From positions 1-50,741 of the forward strand of contig LADV01000006.1 of NCBI GenBank assembly GCA_000961805.1: 50,741 bases of DNA. Reading direction: 5' to 3'. How positions within the stretch are numbered: the stretch's first letter is position 1; each line of letters begins with the position of its first letter. The translations under genes and the position numbers were made by a program. Source of the DNA: Peptococcaceae bacterium BRH_c23. Its GTDB lineage: Bacteria > Bacillota_B > Desulfitobacteriia > Desulfitobacteriales > Desulfitobacteriaceae. Of the stretch, positions 34,530 through 45,036 are shown one piece after another. A model generated the notes under the pieces. It did no database searches, was not told the origin of the DNA, and worked only from the letters and a program-made list of their open reading frames with translations.

Positions 34530-37298
34530 ATGGACTATCGTACTACTCTCAATTTACCGGAAACGGATTTCCCGATGAGGGGAAATCTTCCTAAAAGGGA
34601 ACCGGAGATCCTGAAATCATGGGAAGAGGATCAGCTTTATCAAAAGGTGCAGAAGGCACGTGCAGGACGTCCCAAATACATCCTTCATGACGGTCCGCCT
34701 TATGCTAATGGGGATATTCATCTTGGACATGCGATCAACAAGGTATTGAAAGATATCGTTGTCAAATATAAGACGATGATGGGTTTTGATGCCCCCTATG
34801 TTCCCGGCTGGGATACCCATGGTCTTCCGATCGAACAACAAGTGATCAAGAAACTGGGCGTGAATCGTCACGCTGTCTCTGTGTTAGAATTTCGTAAGAA
34901 CTGTAAGGACTATGCCGAAAAATATGTAGGGATTCAGCGCGAACAGTTTAAGCGACTGGGAGTACGAGGAGATTGGGAAAATCCTTACCTCACCTTACAA
35001 AAGGAGTATGAGGCTGCTCAAATCGGAGTCTTTGGAGACATGACCCATAAAGGGTACATTTACAAAGGTTTAAAGCCAGTTTACTGGTGTCCTTCCTGTG
35101 AAACAGCTCTGGCTGAAGCGGAAATCGAGTATGCCGATAAGCCGGCTACTGCTATTTATGTCAAATTTGCTGTACGAGATGGGTTAGGTGTCCTTAATCA
35201 GGAAAATTCGTATGTCGTAATTTGGACCACGACCCCTTGGACACTTCCAGCAAATCTGGCGATCAGCGTTCATCCAGAGTTAACCTATGCGGTTGTCTCC
35301 GCACAGCAAGAACATTGGATCGTTGCTGAGGGTATGCTGGACTCCTTGCGTTCTCTGTGGAAGATGGAACTTCCAGTCGAGCAGACCCTCTCTGGCAAAG
35401 AACTTGAGGGTGTTATTTGCAGAAACCCCTTGATCGATCGTGACTCTGTGTTGATTTGCGGGGAACATGTGACCTTAGAAGCTGGAACAGGATGTGTTCA
35501 TACTGCGCCAGGTCATGGAGAAGATGACTTTCTGGTGGGTAAGAAATATGGATTACCCGTCTTATGTCCAGTTGACCATCAAGGGAAATTCACTTCGGAA
35601 GCCGGGGTCTATGCTGGTCAAAAAACTGGCAAAGCCAATCCAGTCATTGTGGAAGATCTCAAGACTACGGATAACCTCGTCATTGAGGAGACGATCGAAC
35701 ATAGTTACCCTCACTGTTGGCGTTGCAAGAGCCCGATTATTTTCCGAGCGACGGAACAATGGTTTGCATCTATCGATGGATTTAGGCAAGCAACGTTAGA
35801 TGAGATCGAGAAGGTGCGCTGGATTCCTGCTTGGGGTAAGGATCGAATCTTTAACATGATTGCCGATCGTGGAGATTGGTGTATTTCTCGGCAAAGGACT
35901 TGGGGAGTTCCAATTCCCATCTTCTATTGTGAGGATTGTGGAAAGGTGGTCGTCAATAACCAAACGATCTCCTTTCTGCAGAAGATATTCCGTCAAGAAG
36001 GGTCAGACGCTTGGTTTGCACATTCTGCTACGGAACTGTTACCGGATGGGTTTACCTGTGATTGTGGTGGAACTAAATTTCGCAAAGAGACCGATATTAT
36101 GGACGTCTGGTTTGATTCCGGCACGAGTCATGCTGGGGTCTTAAAACAACGGGATCACCTAGCTTGGCCAGCGGATCTTTATTTAGAAGGTTCGGATCAG
36201 CATCGGGGCTGGTTCAATTCCTCATTATCTACGGCAGTGGCGGCTTTCGGTCAGGCACCTTACCGCAACGTACTGACACATGGCTTTGTTGTCGATGAGC
36301 AAGGGCGTAAGATGTCTAAATCACTGGGCAACGGTGTAGACCCGCTTAAGGTCGTCCAAGAATTAGGTGCTGATATTTTACGGTTATGGGTTAGTTCAGT
36401 CGATTATAAGAATGATGTCGCGGCTTCTCCTAGGATTATGAAGCAAATGTCCGAAGCCTATAGGAAGATTCGTAACACCCTTCGTTTCTTATTGAGCAAT
36501 CTCAATGACTTTGATCCTGCGAAGGATAAAGTTTCCTATCAGGAACTTCAGGAACTTGACCGTTGGGCTCTGCTTAAGCTCTCTAAAGTGGTTGAACGCG
36601 TACTTCAGGGTTATGAAACCTATGAATTTCACTGGGTCTACCATACCATTCATAATTTCTGCACGGTTGAATTAAGTGCCATTTACTTGGACATTGTTAA
36701 AGATAGACTCTATGTCGAAGGAAAAACATCCCTTCTTCGCCGTTCCGCACAGACAGTACTATTTGAAGTGCTGGATTCTCTGGTTCGTCTCTTAGCGCCG
36801 GTTTTGTCGTTTATAACGGAAGAAATCTGGCCATATATTCCTGGAGAAAAGACCTTGGAAAATATCCAAATGGCAGAAATGCCGAAAGTGAATGCTGAGT
36901 GGATGAACGTTACTATGGTGGATACTTGGGATCAAATCTTAGCCTTGCGGACCGACGTCTCTAAAGCCTTGGAAATGGCGCGTCAAGAAAAACTGATCAA
37001 TCACCCATTAACCGCTCAGGTGGACCTTTATCCGACGGAGGAACAGTATGGTTTCCTACAGCAAGTTCCTAATCTTGCGGAAATTTTCATTGTTTCGGGT
37101 TTAACGGTGCATAAACCCCAGGAAAATAGACCGGAAAACGTACAACTAGCAGAAGTTCACGAGGGTTTAGGGATTTTGGTGCAACCGGCTAACGGGGAAA
37201 AATGTGAGCGTTGCTGGATGTTCCATGAGGAAGTCGGAAAGGATTCTGATCATCCGACCATTTGCCCGCGTTGTAGTACGGTGGTCAAAAGTCTTTAA
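34530..37298 (+). CDS. ileS: Isoleucyl-tRNA synthetase
   Basis: 922 aa class I synthetase. HIGH motif as HLGH at 64-67 ([16 protein letters not shown]), KMSKS at 594-598, an editing (CP1) domain in between with [12 protein letters not shown], and a C-terminal zinc-binding tail with paired cysteines (CERCW ... CPRC). This bacterial-type layout fits mupirocin-sensitive IleRS. The ATG at 34530 follows AAGGAGGAAA. It is controlled by the T-box leader just upstream. No terminator is obvious directly after it. Confidence 0.97.
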   Translation: MDYRTTLNLPETDFPMRGNLPKREPEILKSWEEDQLYQKVQKARAGRPKYILHDGPPYANGDIHLGHAINKVLKDIVVKYKTMMGFDAPYVPGWDTHGLPIEQQVIKKLGVNRHAVSVLEFRKNCKDYAEKYVGIQREQFKRLGVRGDWENPYLTLQKEYEAAQIGVFGDMTHKGYIYKGLKPVYWCPSCETALAEAEIEYADKPATAIYVKFAVRDGLGVLNQENSYVVIWTTTPWTLPANLAISVHPELTYAVVSAQQEHWIVAEGMLDSLRSLWKMELPVEQTLSGKELEGVICRNPLIDRDSVLICGEHVTLEAGTGCVHTAPGHGEDDFLVGKKYGLPVLCPVDHQGKFTSEAGVYAGQKTGKANPVIVEDLKTTDNLVIEETIEHSYPHCWRCKSPIIFRATEQWFASIDGFRQATLDEIEKVRWIPAWGKDRIFNMIADRGDWCISRQRTWGVPIPIFYCEDCGKVVVNNQTISFLQKIFRQEGSDAWFAHSATELLPDGFTCDCGGTKFRKETDIMDVWFDSGTSHAGVLKQRDHLAWPADLYLEGSDQHRGWFNSSLSTAVAAFGQAPYRNVLTHGFVVDEQGRKMSKSLGNGVDPLKVVQELGADILRLWVSSVDYKNDVAASPRIMKQMSEAYRKIRNTLRFLLSNLNDFDPAKDKVSYQELQELDRWALLKLSKVVERVLQGYETYEFHWVYHTIHNFCTVELSAIYLDIVKDRLYVEGKTSLLRRSAQTVLFEVLDSLVRLLAPVLSFITEEIWPYIPGEKTLENIQMAEMPKVNAEWMNVTMVDTWDQILALRTDVSKALEMARQEKLINHPLTAQVDLYPTEEQYGFLQQVPNLAEIFIVSGLTVHKPQENRPENVQLAEVHEGLGILVQPANGEKCERCWMFHEEVGKDSDHPTICPRCSTVVKSL

Positions 37299-37385
37299 AT
37301 TCCTTTCAGTAATAAAATCCCAGTAGACATAATGGGCGAAATAGCATATTATATTGAATAATAAGTTTAATAACCGAATGAGACT

Positions 37386-37598
37386 AGCGGGAGAGATCTG
37401 ATAAATCCAGGCGCCGAAGGAGAAATCCCTTAAAAATCGCTTTTTTAAGGAGCAAACTCTCAGGCAAAAGTACTGCTAGTTGACGGGACTCTGGAGAGTT
37501 TCTCATAAAGAGAACACCAAAGGGGAAGCTGGAAACGGCGAATCTCTCAGGTTTAAAGGACAGAGGAAGTGCGATACGCACTTCCTCTGTCCTTTTTT
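37386..37598 (+). ncRNA. Tandem glycine riboswitch with terminator
   Basis: Two glycine aptamers in series. The first (about 37388-37478) has GGCGCCGAAGGAG and CTCTCAGGCAAAAG; the second (about 37484-37560) has CACCAAAGGGGAAGC and TCTCTCAGGTTTAAAGGACAG. They are followed by a 19-bp perfect hairpin (37555-37573 with 37577-37595) and a T-run. These are the conserved cores of the gcvT-type tandem riboswitch; it normally turns on glycine cleavage when glycine is high, which fits gcvT downstream. Here the gene starts about 170 bases after the terminator. Confidence 0.95.
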
Positions 37599-37771
37599 AT
37601 GGAGTTTTTGGTATCATTTTCATGGGTGATATCAGTTACTAAGTGACACAATATGAGAGATAGCAAATGCTAATGAGCTTTCAGAGCGATGATTCCGACG
37701 GTCTGTCGGTACCAGAAAGCGTCACAGTTTTTAAAAAATCTAACTGATCAAAGAAGGAGGAGGTGTTCTAC
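37599..37771 (+). other. Spacer between glycine riboswitch and gcvT with a hairpin
   Basis: About 170 bases without a gene. A two-tier hairpin at 37677-37720 (GCTTTC/GAAAGC outside, CCGAC/GTCGG inside) is the only structure I see. The end holds the gcvT ribosome site (AGAAGGAGGAGG, 37752-37763). Confidence 0.4.
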
Positions 37772-38869
37772 ATGGTTGAAGTAAAACGTACCCCACTTTA
37801 TGAGGAACATACGGCAGGGAAGGCCAAACTGATCGACTTTGGCGGATGGGAAATGCCTGTCCAGTATGCAGGTGTGATAGAAGAACACCATGCAGTGCGG
37901 ACAAAGGCGGGTCTCTTTGATGTCTCACATATGGGAGAGATTGATGTTCGAGGCAAAGAGGCACTGGCATTTGTTCAAATGTTGATTACTAATGACGCCA
38001 GTAAGCTTGAAGATGGGAAAATTCTTTATTCCCCAATGTGTTACCAAAACGGCGGCATTGTAGACGATTTGCTCGTTTATCGCTATAATCTGGAGCGCTT
38101 TTTTCTAGTCGTCAATGCTTCAAATGCGGATAAGGATTTTGCCTGGATTAGGGAACAAGCCGAAAAATTTGAGGTTGTCGTTGAGAACGTTTCTGAACAA
38201 TATGCGCAACTCGCCTTGCAAGGACCTTTAGCAGAAACGATTTTGCAACGTATTACCAAGGCTGATTTAGCGCAGATTAGATATTATACCTTCCTTCATG
38301 AAGAAGTTGATGGGGCACCCTGTCTTATTTCTCGCACAGGCTATACTGGAGAAGATGGATTTGAAATCTATGTTGCACCAGAATATAGTCGTCAATTATG
38401 GCGGAAAATCTTAGAAACTGGCGCTGCTGAAGGGGTACAACCGATTGGATTGGGAGCCCGTGACACACTGCGCTTCGAAGCTCGACTCCCGTTATATGGC
38501 AATGAATTAGGAGCTGAGATAACCCCGCTAGAAGCAGGTCTTGGTATTTTCGTCAAACTAGATAAAGCAACGTTTATTGGCCGCGAGGTGCTCCTTGCTC
38601 AAAAGGAAAATGGAGTTCCGCGCAAGCTTGTTGGCCTAGAAATGATTGAGCGAGGAATTGCCCGTTCGCATTATCCACTTCAAAAGAATGGTCAAGAAAT
38701 TGGCTTTGTCACCTCAGGTTCATTTTCTCCAACTCTTAATAAAAATATAGCTTTGGGTCTGGTTCGTACAGATCTGGCCGTTCTAGGTGAAACTTTAGAC
38801 GTTATGATTCGAGGAAAGGCTGTGCAGGCAAAGATTATTCCTTCCTTGTTTTATAAACGTGGCAAATAA
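37772..38869 (+). CDS. gcvT: Glycine cleavage system T protein (aminomethyltransferase)
   Basis: 365 aa. It takes the aminomethyl group from the lipoyl arm of GcvH and transfers the C1 unit to tetrahydrofolate, releasing ammonia. Family blocks: [22 protein letters not shown] at the start, [33 protein letters not shown] (folate site), and [18 protein letters not shown]. The ATG at 37772 fits AAGGAGGAGG upstream; a GTG at 37763 would overlap that site. First gene of the riboswitch-controlled gcvT-H-PA-PB operon. Confidence 0.97.
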   Translation: MVEVKRTPLYEEHTAGKAKLIDFGGWEMPVQYAGVIEEHHAVRTKAGLFDVSHMGEIDVRGKEALAFVQMLITNDASKLEDGKILYSPMCYQNGGIVDDLLVYRYNLERFFLVVNASNADKDFAWIREQAEKFEVVVENVSEQYAQLALQGPLAETILQRITKADLAQIRYYTFLHEEVDGAPCLISRTGYTGEDGFEIYVAPEYSRQLWRKILETGAAEGVQPIGLGARDTLRFEARLPLYGNELGAEITPLEAGLGIFVKLDKATFIGREVLLAQKENGVPRKLVGLEMIERGIARSHYPLQKNGQEIGFVTSGSFSPTLNKNIALGLVRTDLAVLGETLDVMIRGKAVQAKIIPSLFYKRGK

Positions 38870-38963
38870 TCGATGCACGAAAGCTCCTGAAGTGAGCATA
38901 GGGACGAACGGATGTTTATTTAACCTTAGGGTAAGATAACCAAAATTTGAGGAGGATGATCGT

Positions 38964-39350
38964 ATGAATCCAGTTGAATTAAAGTATAACAAAGACCATG
39001 AATATGCCAGAGTGGAAGGGAATGTTGTGACCTTTGGAATCACGGACCATGCACAGGAAAGTCTGGGAGATGTCGTGTTTGTTGAGCTTCCAGATGAAGG
39101 CTCGACGGTCACTGTAGGAAAGTCCTATGGTACGGTAGAATCGGTCAAAGCAGTTTCCGATATTACTGCCTCAGTAAGCGGGAAAGTCGTTGGAGTCAAC
39201 ACCTTGGTTATGGATACCCCTGAACTGTTAAATAGTGATCCGTATGGTGAGGGTTGGTTGATTAAAGTCGAAGCCGATGATTTATCTGCTCTAGACAGCA
39301 TGATGTCTGCTGAGGAATACGAGACGTTTTTAGCACAGGAGGAACATTAG
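38964..39350 (+). CDS. gcvH: Glycine cleavage system H protein (lipoyl carrier)
   Basis: 128 aa lipoyl-domain protein. The attachment lysine is K62 in [12 protein letters not shown], and the hammerhead hairpin and the [12 protein letters not shown] end are standard. Lipoyl-GcvH shuttles the aminomethyl group between P, T and L proteins. It is also the expected substrate of the LipM-like and radical SAM enzymes encoded 3-5 kb downstream. The ATG at 38964 follows GAGGAGG. gcvPA starts one base after its stop. Confidence 0.97.
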   Translation: MNPVELKYNKDHEYARVEGNVVTFGITDHAQESLGDVVFVELPDEGSTVTVGKSYGTVESVKAVSDITASVSGKVVGVNTLVMDTPELLNSDPYGEGWLIKVEADDLSALDSMMSAEEYETFLAQEEH

Positions 39351-39351
39351 A

Positions 39352-40692
39352 ATGAACTTTGTACCGAATACGGACAGTCAAAAGGCGCGCCTCTTAGCCC
39401 GTATTGGGGTTAAGTCAGTCGAGGAACTCTTTGAGGATATTCCTAAAGAAGTTCGCTTACAACGCCCTCTGGCTATTCGTGGAGGGATGTCAGAGCAAGA
39501 TTTAGTCAAACACGTTAAAGGATTGGCTAATCAAAATAAAACTGTGGAAGAGTTCAGTTCTTACTTGGGAGCTGGGGCTTACGAGCATTATATCCCGAGT
39601 TTTATTGACCAGTTATTATTGCGTTCTGAATTTTATACAGCCTATACTCCCTATCAGCCCGAGATTAGTCAAGGGACTCTGCAGGCAATTTATGAATATC
39701 AGACCTTAGTGTGTGAACTAACGGGAATGGATGTGGCCAACGCCTCTATGTATGATGGGGCGACCGCTTTAGCGGAAGCCGCTATCATGTCCTGTGATGC
39801 GACACGAAGGGACAAAGTACTTGTGCTTCAAACCGTGCATCCTGAGTATCGAGAGGTACTCAAAACTTATCTACGCCCACGGGGCGTGGAACTGGTAGAA
39901 ATCCCTTTTAAGAATGGTGAGACTGACCGAGCAGCTCTGGAGGCTGCCCTTCAAGAAGATATAGCCGGTGTGCTGGTTCAAAATCCAAATTTCTTTGGCG
40001 GCATTGAAAAAGCGGAGGAGATCGTACAGCTTGCCCATGCCAAAGGGGCTTTAGTGGCTATGTCAGTCAATCCAGTTTCCTTAGGTCTGCTTAAATCTCC
40101 GGGCGAATGTGGGGCGGATATTGTGGTTGGGGAAGGGCAGCCTTTTGGGAACCCTCTCAATTACGGAGGTCCATATCTAGGTTTTTTGGCTTGCCGGGAT
40201 AAATTTGTACGGCGGATGCCAGGACGAATTGTTGGTATAACAACCGATAAAAACGGCAAAAGAGGATTTGTTCTAACTCTGCAGGCTCGCGAACAGCATA
40301 TTCGTCGTGAAAAGGCGACTTCTAATATTTGTTCTAATGAGGCCCTTTGCGCCTTAGCTTTTACCATGCATTTAAGTGCCCTCGGTAAGACCGGACTTAA
40401 GGAATTAGCCAATTTGAATTTGCAGAATGCCCATTATGCAGCGCAAGAGATTGCTAAAATTCCAGGAATGAAGCTGGCTTTTTCAGGTCCGTTCTTCCAT
40501 GAATTTGTGATTGAGACGACGGTTGAACCTGCGCGAGTCAATGCTATGCTTTTGAAAGATCAGATTATTGGCGGACTGGAGCTGGCTCGATTCTATCCGG
40601 AATTAGATCGTCACCTGCTATTCTGTGTAACTGAAACTAAGAGTAAAGCAGATATTGACCGGCTCGTGGCCAGATTGGGGGAAATCCAATGA
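39352..40692 (+). CDS. gcvPA: Glycine dehydrogenase (decarboxylating) subunit 1
   Basis: 446 aa, N-terminal half of the split P-protein as found in Firmicutes. Recognisable blocks are the start [64 protein letters not shown] and the [22 protein letters not shown] segment. With GcvPB it forms the PLP enzyme that decarboxylates glycine and loads the lipoyl arm of GcvH; the PLP lysine is on the PB subunit. It overlaps gcvPB by four bases (ATGA), so the subunits are co-translated. Confidence 0.97.
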   Translation: MNFVPNTDSQKARLLARIGVKSVEELFEDIPKEVRLQRPLAIRGGMSEQDLVKHVKGLANQNKTVEEFSSYLGAGAYEHYIPSFIDQLLLRSEFYTAYTPYQPEISQGTLQAIYEYQTLVCELTGMDVANASMYDGATALAEAAIMSCDATRRDKVLVLQTVHPEYREVLKTYLRPRGVELVEIPFKNGETDRAALEAALQEDIAGVLVQNPNFFGGIEKAEEIVQLAHAKGALVAMSVNPVSLGLLKSPGECGADIVVGEGQPFGNPLNYGGPYLGFLACRDKFVRRMPGRIVGITTDKNGKRGFVLTLQAREQHIRREKATSNICSNEALCALAFTMHLSALGKTGLKELANLNLQNAHYAAQEIAKIPGMKLAFSGPFFHEFVIETTVEPARVNAMLLKDQIIGGLELARFYPELDRHLLFCVTETKSKADIDRLVARLGEIQ

Positions 40693-42149
40693 AAGAGTTA
40701 GAACCATTAATTTTTGACCTCAGTGCTCATGGGCGAAGTGCGGTCAGTTTACCTTCATGTGATGTACCTGAAGTTCCAGTCGAAACCCTGATACCTAACT
40801 CTTTATTACGGCAACAGCAGCCGGAACTCCCAGAACTCTCCGAAATAGACGTGGTCCGCCACTTTACTCACCTTTCGACGTTCAATCATGGTGTGGACAC
40901 CGGGTTTTATCCTTTAGGATCATGCACTATGAAATATAACCCGAAAGTGAACGAAATGTTGGCTCGTCTGCCCGGCTTTACGGCCCTTCACCCTTATCAG
41001 CCAGAAGCCATGACGCAAGGGGCTTTACAGCTGATGGCGGAACTTCAAGAAGACCTCGGTGAATTGACAGGAATGGATGAGTTTACTCTCCAGCCTGCTG
41101 CTGGGGCCCATGGGGAAATGACCGGGATATTAATCATCAAAGCTTATCATGACCAGCGTGGAGATCAGAAACGCAAAAAAGTGATTGTCCCAGATTCTGC
41201 TCATGGAACGAATCCAGCGACAGCAGCCATGGCTGGATATGAGATTATCCAGATCCCTTCCAGCGAACGTGGTGGAGTTGACCTGGAGGCTTTAAAGAAA
41301 GTCCTTAATGATGAAGTTGCTGCTCTAATGTTGACAAATCCTAATACATTGGGACTCTTTGATGAAAATATTTTGAAAATTACGCAATTGGTTCATGACG
41401 CAGGTGGTTTATTATATTATGATGGAGCTAATACCAACGCGATTATGGGTATTACCCGTCCTGGAGATATGGGTTTTGATGTGATCCATCTCAATCTGCA
41501 CAAAACCTTCTCTACCCCTCACGGTGGTGGAGGACCAGGTTCTGGTCCAGTAGGGGTTAAGAAGTTTTTGGCGCCGTTTCTGCCCAAGCCAGTGGTGGTT
41601 CGCAGAGAGGATGGAACATTTACCCTGGAAAGTAATAGGCCTCTTTCCATCGGACGGGTTCGCTCATTTTACTCGAATTTCTCGATATTGGTTAGGGCGT
41701 ATGCTTATATACGTAGCCTTGGTGGCAAAGGGTTGCATACAGCCTCAGAAAATGCAGTTTTGAATGCCAACTATCTCATGAGCATTCTAAAAGAGCATTA
41801 TTACCTGCCTTTTGATAGAGTTTGTCAACATGAATTTATTATTACCCCGAAAAACCTTAAAGCGACTGGGGTGCATACGTTAGATATTGCCAAGCGCTTA
41901 TTAGATTATGGCTATCATCCTCCGACCATCTATTTCCCGATCATTGTTGAGGAGGCTATGATGATTGAGCCTACGGAGACAGAGAGCATTGAAACACTGG
42001 ACGAATTTGCCAGCGTACTGATCAAGATCGCAGAGGAAGCCTCTAGCACTCCAGATCTTGTTAAGAATGCACCTTATACGACGTTAGTAACGCGCTTAGA
42101 TGAAGTAGGTGCGGTGCGGAAGCCAAACTTGCGTTGGCAGAAAAAGTAA
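40689..42149 (+). CDS. gcvPB: Glycine dehydrogenase (decarboxylating) subunit 2
   Basis: 486 aa, C-terminal half of the P-protein. The PLP-binding lysine is K272 in [21 protein letters not shown]; other typical parts are [28 protein letters not shown] and [17 protein letters not shown]. The start ATG overlaps the gcvPA stop. A terminator follows, so the radical SAM and LipM genes beyond may be read at a lower level or from an unrecognised promoter. Confidence 0.97.
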   Translation: MKELEPLIFDLSAHGRSAVSLPSCDVPEVPVETLIPNSLLRQQQPELPELSEIDVVRHFTHLSTFNHGVDTGFYPLGSCTMKYNPKVNEMLARLPGFTALHPYQPEAMTQGALQLMAELQEDLGELTGMDEFTLQPAAGAHGEMTGILIIKAYHDQRGDQKRKKVIVPDSAHGTNPATAAMAGYEIIQIPSSERGGVDLEALKKVLNDEVAALMLTNPNTLGLFDENILKITQLVHDAGGLLYYDGANTNAIMGITRPGDMGFDVIHLNLHKTFSTPHGGGGPGSGPVGVKKFLAPFLPKPVVVRREDGTFTLESNRPLSIGRVRSFYSNFSILVRAYAYIRSLGGKGLHTASENAVLNANYLMSILKEHYYLPFDRVCQHEFIITPKNLKATGVHTLDIAKRLLDYGYHPPTIYFPIIVEEAMMIEPTETESIETLDEFASVLIKIAEEASSTPDLVKNAPYTTLVTRLDEVGAVRKPNLRWQKK

Positions 42150-42161
42150 AACCTCATAACT

Positions 42162-42192
42162 AAAAGCCGCTCTAATTTTAGGGCGGCTTTTT
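42162..42192 (+). terminator. Terminator after gcvPB
   Basis: An 11-bp stem (42162-42172 with 42181-42191, one G-U pair) around ATAAATTTTA-like AT sequence, ending in TTTT. It separates the gcv structural genes from the lipoyl assembly genes, probably giving partial read-through. Confidence 0.75.
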
Positions 42193-42218
42193 CTAAAAGT
42201 AGCGAGAAGGAGAAAGAG

Positions 42219-43109
42219 ATGGAAACTATAGAATTAGAGACTCAGGCCTTGGTTCAACGCGCTTGGGAAGTGCGGAAGAAGCATTTTGCCGATGAAATAT
42301 GGTTTGACTTTCCTTCTCAAACGGAGAGCATCACACTTACCGGTCAGTCCTGTGCTTTGAATTGTGCACACTGTGGGGGGCACTACCTTAAAGGAATGCG
42401 GAACGTTGGAGATGTTCAGATCCAGGATGAATCATGCACTTCGAACTACCCTTTTCGAAGTGCCCTTGTTAGTGGAGGGTGTACTGACGAAGGGAAGGTA
42501 CCCTTTGCTAAACATCTTGAGTTTCTTCATAAGTTGAAACAGGACGTGCGTTTGAATTTTCATGTTGGATTACTGGAAAAAAAGGAAATCGCTTTGCTAA
42601 AAGATTTAGCTGACGTTGTCTCGTTTGATTTTGTTGCCGACCGCGCAACGATTCAGGAGGTTTACGGGCTCCAGCAGGGTCCGGAAGATTACCGCCGTGT
42701 TTACCTTGAACTTCGAGAAGTCGTCCGTGTAATTCCCCATTTAACGCTTGGCCTGAGAGGGGGAGAGTGGGGGGGAGAGGAAAGGGCTTTAGATACCCTC
42801 CAAGAACTAGGTCTCAGTGGATTAGTTTTTAATGTTTTTATTCCAACGCCTGGAACTCGCTATGCCTCACGTCAGCCCCTGTCTGTGGAGGAGGTTATTC
42901 GTTTCTTAGCCAAGGCGAGATTGCGTTTTCCAGACTTGCCCTTAGCCTTAGGTTGTATGCGTCCCAAAGGTGGATATCGCCAAAAATTAGATGAAGCAGC
43001 AGTTTCTTTAGGGTTAAACCGACTAGTTATGCCGACACCGGCTGCACGTCGTATCGCCAATGAATTGGGGTTACGAGTAATCCGAGGAGAGGAGTGTTGT
43101 GCACTATGA
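42219..43109 (+). CDS. Radical SAM protein, LipS1/LipS2-type lipoyl synthase subunit (first)
   Basis: 296 aa. The radical SAM cluster motif CxxxCxxC is at C45, C49, C52 (SCALNCAHCGG). Further cysteines at C73, C88 and a terminal C293-C294 pair could ligate an auxiliary cluster. The protein is often labelled radical SAM or biotin-synthase-like. Its place between gcvPB, a second radical SAM gene and a LipM-type transferase fits the two-subunit lipoyl synthase LipS1/LipS2 known from Thermococcus and some bacteria. I cannot say which subunit it is. The ATG at 42219 follows GAAGGAGAAAG. It overlaps the next gene by four bases. Confidence 0.75.
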   Translation: METIELETQALVQRAWEVRKKHFADEIWFDFPSQTESITLTGQSCALNCAHCGGHYLKGMRNVGDVQIQDESCTSNYPFRSALVSGGCTDEGKVPFAKHLEFLHKLKQDVRLNFHVGLLEKKEIALLKDLADVVSFDFVADRATIQEVYGLQQGPEDYRRVYLELREVVRVIPHLTLGLRGGEWGGEERALDTLQELGLSGLVFNVFIPTPGTRYASRQPLSVEEVIRFLAKARLRFPDLPLALGCMRPKGGYRQKLDEAAVSLGLNRLVMPTPAARRIANELGLRVIRGEECCAL

Positions 43110-44086
43110 CAATCCGTTGTTCTATAGGTACGGCAAATGTGTTAGGTCTAAAGAAGGTTAAAGCGGATGCTTTGCCCACAACCGCTTACCTGATGGTTGG
43201 TGAACGTTGTCGATTTGACTGCGCTTTTTGTGCTCAGGCCCGTAATAGCAGCGCTCGTGCTGATCTCCTTTCACGAGTTAGTTGGCCAAAATTTGCAGGG
43301 CAAGAGGTTGTTAAAGGGTTGGCTTTTCCCGAGGCCCAAACGGTCTTACAGAGGGTTTGTTTTCAAGTGGTTCAAGACAAGGTCGCTTTGGAGGAAACCA
43401 AGCAATGGGTGAAAGTGGTAAGAAATCATTCGGACCTACCTATATGTGTGTCGGCTGGACCGCGAACCCTTGAAGAAGTGCAAGAACTATTGGACCTCGG
43501 CGTTGATCATATTAGCATTGCCTTAGACGCTGCGACAGCAGAAATATATGCTCAAACTAAAGATGGATCGTGGGTTGAACGCTTTACATTACTCAGTGAA
43601 GCAGCAGAAAGGTTCCCCGGGCATCTAGCGACACACTTGATTGTAGGTCTTGGAGAAAATGAAGAAGAGATGGTTCGCTGTCTTCAAACCCTGTACGATC
43701 GAGGAATTACTGTTGCGCTCTTTGCTTTCACGCCAGTCAAAGGGACACGATTGGAGGGGATTAAACCACCAGAAATGGCGCATTATCGTCGGATACAGGT
43801 TGCCCACGATCTAATTCGGCAGGGTTTGGCCCGGGTAGATCAATTTCATTTTGGAGAAGGTAAGGTCCTTGATTTTAACCTCAGTATTGATGAACTCCAA
43901 AAAACGAGGGGTGGAGAGCCCTTTCAAACCTCTGGTTGCAAGGGTTGTAACCGTCCATATTATAATGAAAAGCCTGGCGAAGAACTTTATAATTATCCTC
44001 GGGCTTTGATCCGGGATGAAGTTGAAATAGCTTGGGGATATTTGAGAACGAATGTGGATCAGAATGTGGGGAGGAGAAAGGAGTAA
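43106..44086 (+). CDS. Radical SAM protein, LipS1/LipS2-type lipoyl synthase subunit (second)
   Basis: 326 aa. Radical SAM motif at C35, C39, C42 (GERCRFDCAFCAQARN), which looks biotin-synthase-like; C278 and C281 (SGCKGCNRPYYNEKPGE) near the C-terminus are candidates for a sulfur-donating auxiliary cluster. The start is the ATG at 43106, overlapping the previous stop codon (ATGA); GTG at 43094 and TTG at 43097 are alternatives nearer GAGGAGAGGAG. The tight pairing with the first radical SAM gene implies one complex. Together they would insert two sulfurs into octanoyl-GcvH. Neither sequence is a conventional LipA as judged by eye. Confidence 0.77.
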   Translation: MTIRCSIGTANVLGLKKVKADALPTTAYLMVGERCRFDCAFCAQARNSSARADLLSRVSWPKFAGQEVVKGLAFPEAQTVLQRVCFQVVQDKVALEETKQWVKVVRNHSDLPICVSAGPRTLEEVQELLDLGVDHISIALDAATAEIYAQTKDGSWVERFTLLSEAAERFPGHLATHLIVGLGENEEEMVRCLQTLYDRGITVALFAFTPVKGTRLEGIKPPEMAHYRRIQVAHDLIRQGLARVDQFHFGEGKVLDFNLSIDELQKTRGGEPFQTSGCKGCNRPYYNEKPGEELYNYPRALIRDEVEIAWGYLRTNVDQNVGRRKE

Positions 44087-44088
44087 TT

Positions 44089-44901
44089 ATGGCAACTTGG
44101 CGATATTTTCCTTATGCAGTGTACTCTGGTGCTGAGAATATGGCTATTGATGAGGCGCTCTTACTCTCCATGGCCCATTCGGAAGATCCTCAACCTGTGC
44201 TCCGCTTTTACGGGTGGAATCCAGCGACACTTTCTTTGGGGTATGCCCAAAGTTACCATAAAGAGGTGAATGAAGAGGCCTGCCAGGTTGAAGGAATCGA
44301 TATAGTTCGTCGTCCAACAGGTGGCAGAGCAGTCTTGCACGAATATGAACTAACTTATAGCGTTATTGCCCCAGAGGATAACCCTAATGTTGCGGGGACA
44401 GTGGTTCAATCCTACCTGAGAATTAGTCAGGCCTTGCTAAAAGGATTTCGAACCTTAGGGGTTGAGGCAGAAATGGTTGCCAGTGAGGTAAAACAACGGG
44501 AACGCTCTGCTGTGTGTTTCGAGTCTCCTTCTTGGTATGAATTAGTGGTCGATGGTCGCAAACTTGTCGGCAGTGCTCAGGTGCGGAAAGAGGGGGTGCT
44601 TTTGCAGCATGGGTCAATCCTTCTCCATTTTGATGCAGAGCGCCTCTTTCGATTGCTCAAGTTTCCTAGTGAGGGGGTGGGTCAGAGATTACTGACAGGG
44701 TTTAAAGCTAAAGCGTGTGCTTTGGATGAAGTATGGACTCAACCCATTGGGCGTGAAGAGTTAGAATATGAAATTTGTTCCGGATTTCGTGATATTATGG
44801 GGATCGAACTTTTGAGGAGTCAATTAACAGATCAAGAAAAGATCTTAATGGAAGAAATGCTCCCTAAATATAGTTCAGAGGCTTGGACAAAAAAGCGCTA
44901 A
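44089..44901 (+). CDS. lipM: Octanoyl-[acyl carrier protein]:GcvH octanoyltransferase (LipM family)
   Basis: 270 aa of the biotin/lipoyl transferase fold. Strongly LipM-like features: LRFYGWNPATLSLGYAQ near the start, RRPTGGRAVLH (74-84), the catalytic Cys at 143 in SAVCFESPSWYELV, and GRKLVGSAQVRKEGVLLQHGSILL, all matching the Bacillus LipM pattern rather than LplA lipoate ligase. It would move octanoate from ACP to GcvH. The ATG at 44089 has AAAGGAG at 44078-44084; a further in-frame start lies inside the previous gene. It starts two bases after the second radical SAM stop codon. Confidence 0.88.
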   Translation: MATWRYFPYAVYSGAENMAIDEALLLSMAHSEDPQPVLRFYGWNPATLSLGYAQSYHKEVNEEACQVEGIDIVRRPTGGRAVLHEYELTYSVIAPEDNPNVAGTVVQSYLRISQALLKGFRTLGVEAEMVASEVKQRERSAVCFESPSWYELVVDGRKLVGSAQVRKEGVLLQHGSILLHFDAERLFRLLKFPSEGVGQRLLTGFKAKACALDEVWTQPIGREELEYEICSGFRDIMGIELLRSQLTDQEKILMEEMLPKYSSEAWTKKR

Positions 44902-45036
44902 AAAGTAGTTCGCGATTTTTCGAACAACTTGCAGGATTTACGACAAAAAAGTTGAATATAGAAAATTGGATGATAGTGACATTAGCAAGTCCAGAATTGT
45001 GCTGTAATTCACAATTTTTTGAATGGGGGTGATCGC

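Noticed and set aside
43106..44086. Biotin synthase BioB
   Set aside because: The radical SAM motif is BioB-like, but no biotin genes are adjacent, a paired radical SAM gene and LipM flank it, and its C-terminal CxxC differs from BioB as I know it.
44089..44901. Lipoate-protein ligase LplA
   Set aside because: The Cys-containing SAVCFESPSWYEL block and overall pattern match LipM octanoyltransferase; LplA lacks this cysteine.
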